64,000 bases of DNA from Quillaja saponaria (taxonomy: Eukaryota > Streptophyta > Magnoliopsida > Fabales > Quillajaceae). This document shows, piece by piece, positions 39,235 to 51,905 of the stretch; within the stretch, counting starts at the first letter, position 1, and every line of letters starts with the position of its first letter. Position numbers and translations under genes: made by a program. The notes under the pieces were generated by a model. It saw only the letters and a list, made by a program, of their open reading frames with translations, was not told the DNA's origin and ran no database searches. Location: assembly GCA_029379385.1 (NCBI GenBank), contig CM055611.1, forward strand, positions 16,686,062-16,750,061, read 5' to 3'.

Positions 39235-42200
39235 TCAACGTGATCGTTGAAAATAATACCTGCAATGAGTATAAGAAATAAATTAGTTTTTCATGCACAA
39301 GTGCGTGTCTTATGTTTTGATGTCTGTTTAGATCTAAGTGTAGTCAGCTGTGTGCGTGCAGAGAGAGAGAGAGCAATACACGAAAATATCTATGCTGTAA
39401 ATGGAAGCATATTTCCGTAGAAGACGTTCAATGGTGTACCACTCGGAGCGATTGGATCCATCTTGATACCCAATACGTGGCATGTGGATAGATGCTTCAA
39501 AGAAACATTAACATGAATTAAGTTTCAATTTCAATAAGACAGAAATTATATGTGTATTTTCAGATCCTAAACACAAAGAACTGTAACGCACCTTAATGCA
39601 CCATAACTTGTAACATAAACTTTTTCAAACGACAATAATAATTACAAAGAAGTTTTTTGTCAGAAGAAGTTTATTAATCATCAGCAACATTTTTTTTTTT
39701 TTTCAAGAACAAGAGAGGTACTACAATCTATACAATTGAGTTAAAAAAACTCATGCAACAGGCTAATGTTTGCTTCTCTTTGATTTGAACAAGAATTACC
39801 AGAATACTGAGCTGCTGAGGATGACGCCTTTGATAAGCAACTTTCCAAATGGAGAAGTGAGATGGTACTGCGAGGGACCTTACGCCTTGGATTATAAGAC
39901 TGTACAACAGCCAAAGCCACCCACTGAGGAGTACTATCATCCATACTCTCTTCGCCAGAGTCTTCTTGACATAGAGGTTATGATGAAAAAAGAGTACATA
40001 TCAGACTGCAGTAACTTGAATAAATAGAGGTTATGGCAAAGAAAAGCAATTGCTGTATATTCTTAAGAAAGAACAAAATGCCATATTAGAAAGATTGTCT
40101 GATGTTAGCTCAAGAGATTTTAGGTGTTAATGCCCACAAGTTACTTCCGGAGTGGCCAAAGAAGATCAAATTGCAACTAGGAGTTGAGGTTATACATTGT
40201 GGTTAGTTTTGCTCATGACCATGATCTGCCAGGATTATGATCATGGACTGAGAGAATTAATCATATTGTTTCCCATAGGTAGGTTAATGCCTTTACAGCC
40301 TTCTAATCCAGCATGATTCCACTAATTCTTTGATGAATTCTAGGTTATATGCTGCAAAGTAAGGGTATCAAGACCTACTCACAAATTTGCAACGCATGTG
40401 CAGGTGTGGATGGAGGGAAGCATCTAAGATTGTAAATCACCCATTGTGGGGGGGGGGGTGGCTCCCAGTGAATTAGTATTGAAATTTTTATGGTCTATGC
40501 ATAGTTAAGTGAATTATTAGAGGAAAAAACATGAAAAAGAGAGAATATTTGAAATAAAATGGAAAATATAGTCTCAGTCCCAGATCTCTCAGGCAGTAGA
40601 CAAGGATGAGTTTGTTTGTTATATATACTGGGACTTACAGGAAGACCCACATTGCCCAGTAGAGAAGAGGGAGGAACTCAGTCCAAATTTTTGAATGATC
40701 AAGGGCTTATTTAGTTTTGTAAATGAGCCTTCTCAGCTGTCTGAATGAGTTTGTGAACTGAGACCCTTGGGACCGAACTACTTACCTAGATCAGGATCTA
40801 TTACACACAAGACCATTTAAGAATACTACTGGGTGAAGATATGCTTTTGTCTAATCTGTAGCAGACTCAATGCAGAAAATGTGAAATATGTTAGTATCTA
40901 GCCAGTGGCAGCAACAAGCTCCACGTCAAGCATATATGAGAAAGCCAGAGTATCCACTTTATTTCTTGTCATAATTTGAAGATATGCCCACAGTGAAAGT
41001 TCCTAGTCTTTTAAAAGGATAGTTGTACTGTGATGTATCTAGAAGACATAATGATAAGATAGATGTTGTTAAATGACTCTTTTGAGCTCCTGTTGATAAC
41101 TGCATTTTCAGTTGCTCTAGTTGAATGATTAAATGCAAATGAAGTACAAGGAGGGTTAATATAGATAGCAAAAGAACTATGAAAACAATCAGCACAAATA
41201 TCTCTACCTTCTCAAAACAATAATACCAACAACAGTAACTAGTAACAAATGCCCCATGAGGAAAAATGGTGGCGGCATTGGTGCTTGTTGGTGAGTTAAA
41301 GCTTGTTTTACACGGTTGGACCATTTCCTACTAGATTAAGTTTTTGGAACGATTGATGAACAATAGGCCAAAACTACTGTCCTCGCAAGAGAGAACGAGT
41401 GATAATGACAAGCATGTGGAAATCAGATCTAAAAATGCACTGGCTTAGTATAATCTAGCAACATGCCCTTGTAAGAGTCCCTACTATTGGTCTACCTGAG
41501 CCCTCTAAGTATTGCTGCTTTCAAGTATGAATGTCTAATGAATGAGCATACTGATTAAAGTTGGTTCAAAAGAAAGAAAGAAACAACAGAAAATGCTAAT
41601 GCTCACCTTCAAGCTTTATAAAGATGGAGATCACCAAGATGCAGGTCCCCAAATTCAGAAGCTCGTTCATAAGCATTGCAGATACATGGAGAAAGTCTGG
41701 ACAATGCATCAAACATTCCTCCATGGCCCCAGTTTCCGGAGTCATCCCCACAGCTGTGAAGTTTACATAGATATATATAAGTTAGAGTATAATTAGTGAA
41801 ATCCACTGACATGGAAAAGTAACCAAATCAGAGTTGTGAAATTGAATTCAACACAGAATATATTCATCATGAAATCAATCACAACCATTCATGTCATATA
41901 TTCCATTCAGCAATAGTAACAGTTTACTGATATGTGATAGTGAACCCGTTAAGTCTAATAGGACTATGAGTAATGCATCTATAGAACCAGCTGCTGAACT
42001 AGACAGTTGTGTTCTTAATTATTCCTTTTATTTTCCTTTGCTAGGATTAAAACAATAAGGTAGTTATCATATAATACCAAAGTAACAGCATGGTCTTCCA
42101 ACTATATAATTGATAAGGGGAGGACAGAGTCAGATTTTACAGCTTAGCCCCAAGCCCACAAAAATGAGTATGCTGAATACTAAAGGGAGCTTCAGTTCTT

Positions 42201-45200
42201 ATTTGGATAGGAAATAAATATTTATTTAGAAGAGAGTAAAAGAATACATGGATAAGAATCCTCCTAATCGAAATAAAAACAAAAAGAAAGTGGGAACAGC
42301 TACTAATAGCTTAAGAAACCCATGAACACATCATTAACTTCCATTCATAGCAAGAGCTACGATGTACAAGAATATTTTTGTTTCTTATTATAATGTTCAT
42401 TTATTTATTATTTAAGTTATACCAATATGTGGAAGAAGTAAAAGCTTTGACATGCTACAGAGTTCTGTGAATCCTCCACAGACAGAAGGTTAGAGCATAA
42501 ATTCGTAGAGAAAAAAATGAAATTATTTGTTTCATCAAAGCTTAAAATTTCATGGCTGTGCATAATGTTCTGGACATTAAGAAATTACTAGTTCAACAAC
42601 TCATCAACAAGGTGAGCATTCCTCATTCATATAATATACCGAAGGAAAAGAAGCAGAGAACATTCACCACTCTTAGAAAAAACAAAAAAGGCAAACATTC
42701 ACCATTCATATAATATACCGAAGGAAAAGAAGGAACAGCCCTAGAAGCAAAGAACGATTAGATTCTAGAAATTGCAGGTGTCAACTTTTTCATGTCTGTT
42801 CAATTTCTTTCAGGTGGTTCTCCAACTTCCAGTGAAAAGATCCCTAGAAAGGCTTTCATAATTATGATTTGGTAGCAAACCAAGCCAAAGATTATTTATG
42901 CCCTAGGAAAACTTCTCTGCTGATAGTAGCAGGTATTGCAAAGCAATTAATATGCACACCCTAAGATTTTTTGTTGACCTCAATCCCCAGGTCTAAGAAA
43001 GCATGAAACAAGTGTCTTTTCTAGCAAAATATAGAAGAAGAAAAAACAAAGAAAAGAATGACAAAACAATATTTCAGTATCTTAATATTTCGTGGAAATA
43101 ATAGCAGTCCCCACATGTAGTTTTTCAAAATGTTCTAATAAGGGTGGGAATAAGCACTTAGGAAATGCCTTGGAAAGTTACATGGAAAATTTTATAGTTA
43201 AATTAATCAAGCAATAGAAAATGCTCTGCATTAAATAAAACTGAACTAAAAGATCACCCATCATTAACACAACTGCAAAATGATGAGAAAGCTGAACTGG
43301 AGATAATTCGAAAACAAAAGCAAACCTGAGGATGATAGTGGGTTTAGATGGAGAAACTGTTGATGGACATGTACAATCTCCATAAACAAAATGAACAGAC
43401 CCTGAATCTGACGTGATATCGCTATCCACAGGGATGATAGGGTCTTTTACCGAGAGTGAATGGTATCCAAGGGATTCCCACTTAGACAACTTCTTCTCCT
43501 CAGCCTTTTTCTTTGCCAACTCAAGTTTTATATACTTTTCACCATCTAAGTTCCTTCTGCTTCTCAAGGTCTATGGCTGGATTACAAACTGCTTCTGATG
43601 CCTCCTCAAATTTTTTGACCCAGGAACTATATGAAGCCTCATCAAGGCCAGGATCAAAAGTGTGAGAAGCAAAAATTCCTCCTTTAACAACATCACATCC
43701 ACTTAATATATTCCTAGGGTTGACCTCGAATTTTGAGTTATCCTTTCCAGTTGCTTGTTCATCACGCATAGCAACTATCTTCTCAGCCAGAGAATTAATT
43801 TCTGACAATTCCAACTCACCTGATTTCCCATCATTGACATCATTAGGATCAAACATATGCAAACCAAATATGATAGATCTCAAGTCACTAGTTTCAACCC
43901 CGGATGCTTCTTTGTTTTCCTGGTCCATAACAGTATCTCCTACAACATTGTGGCTAAGCTGCAGTTTCTTCTCTGCCCTCCGCATAATAACCTACATTGT
44001 AGCATTGTAATACCACAGCATGGGCAAAAAACATACTGTCTTGAAGGATTGTAAAATAAAGGGACAAAAAGAATTTACCTCCTCAACTGTACGTCCAGTA
44101 ACCAGGTTAATACACAAGACATGGTTAGTTTGGCCAATTCGGTGTGCTCGCTGCAAAGCCTGCTTGTCCACTTGAGGGTTCCAATCTTGCTCATAGAATA
44201 TTACCTACAAGATGCATATAATCCTAATACAACTTCAATTCCTTTAATTTTCAATTCTTTTCTTGTCAAAACAAATTTTAGATGATGAAAAATAGCTCAA
44301 AGGGAAGATATAACATGCCAAAGAAATTGGCAATAAATTAAATTAGCATAATATAAAATCCCATTCTAATTCAGAGGTACATCTGTAAGTAACATTTTAG
44401 AAGCAAGGAAATGAAATTAAGAAACAAAAAGTTAAACTGAAAGATAACAGGTGGTCAAAAGGTGTTGGTGTATAATAGTTGTTTCCTGTTAAATCATATA
44501 TAGTGTTTGTTTTTCCACTTACATGCTAACTGGGTAATTCCGAGCTTTTAGTACAAAATCCATTTTCACACACTAGAATTAAGTATCATATAAGATGTCC
44601 CTGTTAGCAATTATGATTACTACCAGCCTCCAATTAATGATCACAGACGATTCTGTACTTCCTTCTACAAACAGCAAAGTTCTAACAGTTTTCACTATCA
44701 TATATGTTCATAAATATGGAACAGCAATAAATAGTTCTGCCAGATCATAACTTCCTCCATAGTGCAACTGGTGAAAATACAGATTTTGGATCATATCCAC
44801 AACTGCATCTCCAATAGGCCTCTTCGTTAGTGATCTACCACCGAAAACTTCGTTAGTGATTTACCACAAGAAACTGTGTATTGCATTTCCCTGGAAAATG
44901 GTTTAATACTTCGTGCCAAGTTGTCTCTAATCGCAAAGGAGGTGTTACGTAGTGCACAAATAATTTTTCCCATCATAAAAACAGAAACGTACAGGACTGT
45001 TGAGAAGAATTCTTGCTTAAGACTCTCTTACCAAGAGAATCATGGTAAGGATAAAAGGAGCTTGGGGATCTATTTGGGAGTTTGGAGGGAGAGGAGTGGA
45101 GAGGAAAGTAGTGTAGAGAAAAAATGACATTTATCTTTCGTCTTATTTGGGAGTTTAAAAAATAGAGAGAGGAGAGAAAAAGATAAGGTACATTTCTTGA

Positions 45201-48200
45201 ATGGGAGTTAAGGGAAAGGAGAGTAGAGGATATATTATTACATAAGTTTATGATTACACCCTTAAAATATTTTGTTAGTGTGTATTTAATAGAAAGAATA
45301 GAGATATATTAGTCACTATAGACAAAAATGAGCCTAAGGTTCTTTGGAGGATACCCTTCCATTTCCTCTCTCTCCAAATCCTCCAAATTTGAAGAAATTT
45401 AAAAAGTGGACTTTGGAGGATACCCTTCCATTTCCTCTCCTTCCTTTTAAAAACAAAATCCCAAACAAAGAATTTGGTACCCTCTCCCCTCCTTTCCTTT
45501 CCGTCCATCCCCCTCCATCCAAATGAGCCTAAAGTTTTGTACATAAAAATTAGGACAAAAGCTTGACGGATTTGGGCTCTTTTGTGAACAAATTCCATTA
45601 AAGAAATCATAGGCACTAGGAATCGGTATTAATTTAGACAGATACAATTAGGAAACGTTAGGTGTTAGAAAAACTCACAGTGTCAGCAGCCACAAGATTT
45701 AAGCCAACTCCCCCAGCTCTTGTAGATATCATAAAAACAAAAGCATCATGTTGGTCAACTTTGAAATTCGAACCCCCTTTAGCTGCTGGGGCACTGAAAC
45801 TCCTAATTGCAGCAAAGCGCTCCTCAGCTCGGATGGACCCATCAAGACGCTCGTATGAATAATTTCGTAATTCCAGAAAATCCTATATTGGACTCAAGAA
45901 ACAAGACTACAAATTGTTATATTGGGAAGACACTTTGCTTGAGCTAAAGGAGTCCCTATATATCTTTCACGTGCTAAAATCTAACCTGCAAAACGTCAAG
46001 AGTATGAGTCATTTGAGCAAAAAGAAGAACACGGTGTCCAGAATCATGTAGCTTCTGAAGAAGTTGGTCCAAAATCAACAGTTTACCACTGGCCTGCTCA
46101 GGGACAGAAGATCATAAAGAAACATTATATGGTTAGCAAGAAAGAATTGTCTTTTGACAGTAGATAAGCGAACTAAGATGAAGAACATGGCTTCTGCATT
46201 TCTAGAGACAAGCTTTTTTATTTACAGATATAAGAGTTGAATAGAAAAAGTTCTGGTTCACACTCTCGATTTACTATATAGTATATAACATTACTTATCA
46301 CTTCCATAACAAAAAAAAAATGTTACTTATAACTTTAGCATAACACAAGTGACAAGTCACCTGAACCAGGTGTTCCCCCTCTTCATAAGGTTCAGGCTCA
46401 ATACCAGGGAAGAGGTAGGGATGGCTACATGCTTTTCTTAGCTGTAAAACCTGCACATAAGTGAGTGCTAACAGCTTTCAACTTCAATTAAAAAATAAAA
46501 TAAGGGAGAACCACAGCAAGAGTTTCTATAAAAGCAAAATCAGAATAAAAATAAATAATAACAACAAAAATAAATAATAAAATTAAGGACAACAAGAATA
46601 ATAATAATACAACCTCAATAAAATTAAGGACCTAATGACCTATACAGCCATATGAATTTTATTAGATGTACATGAGATTTATTATCATGATCTATTCCAA
46701 TTTAACAGAAAACACCATACAGAAATATGAGAATTTCACTGTTCTGGCGAAGAATAATAACGTTATTCATAATTGCCCACCTGTTGTAGCAACAACGCTG
46801 TTGGTTTAAATGGGAGTAATAATGTTGAAAAGCTAAAATGCCCAAACAAACTGGCAAACACCAATGAGTACCTACCATAGCCAAAGGCAGACATTGTCCA
46901 TAGTATAAAATATAAACAAACAATCATTGATCGGTTTAGAAACATGATCATTGTTAGTCCTCATTTAGGAAATCTCTCATCCCACATGCCTAATTCTAGT
47001 TGGACATAGTGTGTGCCAATTTAACAAGTTTTTGATAATTAACATTCTTCCATATAAGAATGAAAGTTACTGGAGCAAGCAAAAGTTATTGTCAGGCTAA
47101 AGATTAGCGTTTCATTAAGCATACTAATGCCCACAAAAATCAGCCAAAAAGCAAAAAAAAGTTGGTTCATCTCAACTGTCAAAAGACACGGCATCAAACG
47201 GCACTCAGACTCCAAGTAGTTCAGCTTCTAGTAATAATGCAAGAGAAGTATTTAGTGTAATATAGTATGAAATTTTAAAACAACAAAATAAGAGGGAAGC
47301 CTGAGAGCCTCAGCCCGACTAACAATATTTTGCAAGGATTGATGATTTGATGCTCCCGAAGATAATGCCAGTAGTTGAGGGAGCTCCTTCCTGAATATTG
47401 ACATGTACACCTTCTTTTGCAGGTTGAACAAGGGTGCCATCCTGTCATGCTAAAGCATATTAGCATTTTATTATAAACAGAGGCCCTTAAATTTTAATTG
47501 ACTTGTTAGTTATCATAAAAGTGTTAACAATATTGTACGTTCCTGCAGAAATTCCGAGAATAACTTACACAGTTATCTCTGTAAGAGATGGCAGTACTAA
47601 ATTTCCACACTCCATAAGCTTGGATTTGGTTCGTCGAAGCATAAAGGCTCCCAGTACACTTCTCAAAATTTTAGATCGTTCCTTTACTTTGGAAGCATCA
47701 GGAACTGCTCAATACAGAAAATATTACTTTCTACAAACAAAAGAAAGAAAGAAGCTATCTTGTCATCTGCTAATAGATCAACTTTTGCTATACCATCAAA
47801 AGACAGTTGGTTGGGAAAAAAATCTGTCCAGATGTAGCCAAACTCTTTAAGTAAAAAAGGTGTGGTAACTCATCACTGTCATCATACTTAACAAGGACCT
47901 TATATGTTGACAAGATCCTTGAATTACTTGATCTTTGTAAACGAACCCAAAGATCAAGATCAACAAAACAGAAAATTCTAATAAAAGCACACAACATACA
48001 TACAAAAGAATCAAAACTATTCCTAACCAACTACTAGCAAGCAAAAAAAGTAACCTGATGAAGTATCACTGATGTCCTTGAAAGTGGACAGGAATTGATC
48101 CAACGCCCCAAAGACAGCAGGCATACAGAAATGCATCAAAGCCCAAACTTCAGAAAGATTGTTCTGAATAGGTGTACCAGTCATCAACAACCGTCTTGGC

Positions 48201-50636
48201 ATGAGAAAGCGCTCTTTGAGAACAGTATATAAAACCTGTTGAAGTTTAATCATTATAAGTTCCAGCATCAAAAAAATCCAAAAGAAATAACATATGTTGT
48301 AACTTAACGTGCTGAGTATTCACCTACTAGATCTCAAGGTTTGGTAAACCAATTCACAAAAAAATGAAATTTAGATGAGCCATCAACCAATAAGTTGATA
48401 ACGTGAAATTTATTACAGCACTCATCTCACATACTTTCAAATATTATTTTTGCCTAACTTTTTTCAAATTTTTAATTCATCATCAAATTAATCCAATTAA
48501 AAACAGTACAAACTACAAACCCATATGCAGCTTATCACAAAATTTATGCTGAATAAGGATGTGGACATGAGTTAAATAATAACTACAATACTTAACAGAA
48601 TCCACTTATGAATTATAATCAGACAATTTTGGCATAGGGGAGTAAATTTGGTGAATATTACATAAGTCATATCATATGGGAATCTATAATGGCTTCTACT
48701 TACACTTGACGGATTTTTGAGTCGTTGAGCTTCATCAATTATTGTGTAATGCCATGGTATTTGAGAAAGAAAATCCTGATCCATCAATGCTATGTCATAT
48801 GTTGTCAACAGCACATCAAAAGGTAAAGACAAAACCTGTCTTAAAATAAAATTTAAGAAACGTCAAAACAGACATATACATAAGAAAGAAACTCTGTATC
48901 TTAAGCAGCAGCCAACGTATGGATTTGTTCTAGGCTTAAGCAGCAGCCAACATATGGATTTGTTCTAGGGTCATAAAAAATAAATGGTAATCCACATTCA
49001 TAACATGATACTGGTCAGTAAGGCATCCAGAGGAAAGGTGGAACTGAAAACTCACATTGGATAATGGGTTGTTTCCTTTTACATGCTCATGCATTCTCTT
49101 GCGTAGACTGCGTCGGTGTTCTTTCTCACCCACATATTGAAAAACATTCAGTTTAGGGGCAAATTTGACTATCTCTGAAACCCAACCATCTGTCACACTT
49201 AGAGGGCATAAAACCACTGCAAGTAGTTGATCATCAAATAAATAATAAGTGTTTATCCGAAGGAACATCATAAATATAACACACCAGATATTTTGGAATT
49301 AATGGTGTCATTCACTCACAAAATGGCCCAGGAGATGATAACGAAATTTTCAAATAGCTCAAGAAAGAGATAGCTTGCAAAGTCTTGCCCAGTCCCATCT
49401 GCAAATGAATCATTTGCAAACAGAGAATAATGAACAAAACAATCATGGCATTTTGCACACCAATAGCACCATTCTTTTTTTGCTTTTCATTTCTTTGCAA
49501 TCAAATAAGTACACTACATTAGTGTGTGAGAGACAGAACAGCTTGGAAGCACCAAAGAGAAAATGAAAAGGCTAACTTTAGCATGCCTTGCACTATATAC
49601 AAATGGTCTACAGTTAACCAAATTAACTCTTGTTCTCATTCATTTTCACCAATATCCACTGTTGTTGACAACAGCTCATCAAAGCTAACCTTTCTGCTAT
49701 GCAGAAAATCAGAGTAACGTGTCATGAGTTCAAGCAAACAATGAACTTTCCCTTGGATGTGTATGCAGATTTGTTTACAGATTCACTTAGCTTAAAATCA
49801 CCAAAAAGATAAATCTCATATAAGTGCAAGACCAATGAGATCCCAAAAGTTTTCTCGTTTCAGATTAATGATCAGGTGCTGAAATAGAATTGAAGAAGGT
49901 ATACCTCATCCCCTGAAAATACAAGGAAATATTCTACAAATCAATAATATGGCTGAAAATGACACTATCATAAATTCAAGTCATACTACTATTTCGTAGG
50001 TTTCTATAAATTAAATAAAAAATTATTTAAGCAATTCACTTGTTCACTTTTAAGGTCCCAGTTTGAGGGAAAAAAAAAAACTGCAGTTCTCAACACCCAA
50101 TAAGTTGTTCTTTTTTTTGTATGTACAAGAAAAGAGAAAAGAATAACAAGATTAAGAGCAAGTATGAGCGCCATCTACCTGAAAATTGAAATGGTTTTTT
50201 ATCACCAGATAATAAAATTGATACTAACAAATATTGAATGATTAAGATTTCCTGTGATGTTTCAGAACAACACGCTCCAATCCAAACACTTTATTTTTCA
50301 CATCCTCTGCATCAGATTTCACAAATAAATTGTAGCAAAATATAATTTTTTTTGAAAATTTAAACCCAAACTTTTTAGACTAAAAATATTATAGTCGGCC
50401 CAAGAAATTCCCACTACCGAACAGAGTGAAAGTAACAATAAAGCTATAACCTTACCAAGAACAACGTTGACGCCGAGAGTATATCTCCGTATAAGCCATG
50501 AAACTCCTTCGACTTGATGTGGTTTCATGGTCGCCGTAACACCAAGCTCTTCACAATTCACCGGCGCGTCATCCGCGCGTGCGTCATTGTCAAGTATGAT
50601 TTTTGTAGCTACTTTGAGCCTCTGCTCGTAATTCAT
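39235..50636 (-). CDS. CHR10: SNF2-family chromatin remodeller with macro domain (CHR10/ASG3, ALC1/CHD1L-like)
   Basis: ATP-dependent nucleosome remodeller; the animal homologue ALC1 is recruited to DNA damage through its ADP-ribose-binding macro domain. Seventeen exons: 50456-50636, 49905-49912, 49320-49398, 49056-49216, 48704-48835, 48055-48235, 47569-47704, 47324-47441, 46361-46450, 45986-46093, 45679-45882, 44079-44204, 43326-43991, 41607-41753, 39800-39964, 39380-39494, 39235-39259; about 879 aa. SNF2 motifs: I GDEMGLGKT (Lys68), [12 protein letters not shown] (about 175-184), [14 protein letters not shown] (about 204), [25 protein letters not shown]. The C-terminal macro domain starts near VYGDC and continues through [35 protein letters not shown] and [11 protein letters not shown]. 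The start is the ATG giving MNYEQRLKV. Single extra bases appear in exon 13 (43,551-43,567) and exon 14 (about 41,613); exon 2 is an 8-nt microexon. Confidence 0.92.
40448..40458. repeat. Poly-G homopolymer of 11
   Basis: A G run in intron 14 of CHR10 (39,965-41,606). This intron otherwise shows no recognisable element. Confidence 0.85.
45060..45537. mobile_element. MITE-like element(s) with TTTGG-type ends, possibly nested
   Basis: Lies in CHR10 intron 11. The left end reads ggggatctatttgggagttt followed by ggagggagagg. The reverse complement of the right end reads aggctcatttggatggaggg. Purine-rich on the left and pyrimidine-rich on the right, the two arms can pair. The phrase aaatgagcctaa recurs at about 45,328 and 45,521, and ggaggatacccttcc (reverse-strand form of the terminus) occurs twice, at about 45,345 and 45,416, so two related elements may be nested. 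Similar ends occur at 61,558-62,030. Confidence 0.5.
48900..48969. repeat. 35-bp tandem duplication in CHR10 intron 4
   Basis: Two adjacent 35-base units beginning cttaagcagcagccaac, differing at one position (cgtatgg against catatgg). Confidence 0.9.
49905..49912 (-). other. CHR10: 8-nt microexon of CHR10
   Basis: Minus-strand exon GGGATGAG between ..ttttcag and gtatacc. Preceded by one base of exon 1 and followed by ATGGGACTGGGC of exon 3, it exactly completes the Walker A lead-in GDEMGLGKT. Skipping it would remove the Gly-Asp-Glu codons and shift the frame. Flanking introns are 49,913-50,455 and 49,399-49,904. Confidence 0.9.
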
Positions 50637-50837
50637 TTCAAAATCCAAAAATCACTGCTCTGTTGAAAAAAAGAGGGAGACTGAATAGTCTGAATGCTTA
50701 GGTTACGGGTTTGAGGGAAGCAGATGCCGTACTGACGCAAGTGGCCTTGCTCAGATTTTTATTTTCACAGCGAAGCGACGTAACTGTCTCTTGGTGCTGT
50801 ACATTCGGACTTTTCGACAGAGAGTAATTTTTGTACA

Positions 50838-51905
50838 AAATCATAAATTTTTTATTTTAATAATCAAAACAGGATAAATGATAAAATCATATTTTTAAAA
50901 TATAATTTCTGGGTTTAACTTGACGTGCCAGGTAGAACTATTATCCAGATCGCGCACTCACCGGTTTTATCCAAATATTTGTCCCCACGCAGGAGATAAA
51001 ATTTACAGGCTACAAGATAGCCTGCATTGCTACGTCCCAGCCCCCCTTCCCTTGTCAATAATTCCCACACCCTCCCAATAATTCCTCTCCCTCTCCCATT
51101 AATATATTAATAAATATATTAATTAAATTAAAACATACAAATACAACAATTAACTTGTTTTACTTCACATAACAATTCAATTAAAATATACAAATCTTAA
51201 AAAAAAAATTTCATTAGCTTCGTAAAAATTTATGAGTTTTTTAATCTTTTTTTAAATATATGATAATTTAAAAGTGAGTTTTTTGTGAAATATATCATAA
51301 TTTTATAATTTAAATTTTTATTATATGAAATTTTTTAAATTTAAAATATATAATAATTTTTTAATTTATATTATAATATTTTTAAATTTTAAATATATGA
51401 TAATTTTAAAATTTTAAATTTTAAGATTTTTGAAAAGTTTCAAGTTTTATTATAAATATTTGTAAAATTCATGATATTTTTAAATATAAAGTACTTGTTA
51501 ATTTATATATTTATAGTTAGGATATATTAAAATTTTGAAATGTAAAAAAATTTTAAAGTGTATAATAATTATATGGAATTAAAAATTTATGATAATTTGT
51601 AAATTTATAGTATATGACAGTTTTTAGATTTTTTAAATTTGGTATTTTTAGAGTTTAAGATTTTTGATAATATTTTAATTTTATAGTGTATCATAAATTT
51701 TTTTATTCTAAGTTATGATATTTTAAAATTCTTGATACTGCAAATTATTAAATTTTATTATATTTTTTAATTTAAAATATATAATTTTAAAATTTATTTG
51801 AAATGGTTTACTAAAAATAAAAATATTTAAAGTATATAAAAATTTAAATTGATTTAATAAAAATTTTACGGACACCGACAAGGGGTGTCAGTAAAATTTG
51901 TCCTG
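50838..51905 (+). repeat. Left terminal inverted repeat of the MULE-PMD element
   Basis: Aligns with the reverse complement of 58,795-59,985. Shared phrases in order: taaatttttta, tttctgggt, gtgccaggta, ccagatcgcgcactc (right: tcagatcacgcactc), atccaaatatttgtcc, ggctac..agcctgca, then a long AT-rich arm with aattaaattaaaacata, tacaaatac, aaaatatacaaa and agtgagtttttt. The palindromes of the right copy are missing or eroded here. Confidence 0.8.

Noticed and set aside
42620..42735. Repeated phrase tataataccgaaggaaaag, considered as a CRISPR-like or satellite array
   Set aside because: Only two copies with no regular spacer; a simple local duplication in a plant intron.
43178..43325. Extension of CHR10 exon 13 past the donor as a separate 129-codon protein
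   Set aside because: The conserved reading stops exactly at a GT donor (ATC CTC AG|GTTTGC) and resumes in the macro domain exon at 41,753.
50637..50648. Upstream TTG as an alternative start for CHR10
   Set aside because: It is not an ATG; the ATG at 50,636 gives MNYEQRLKV, which fits the family N-terminus.
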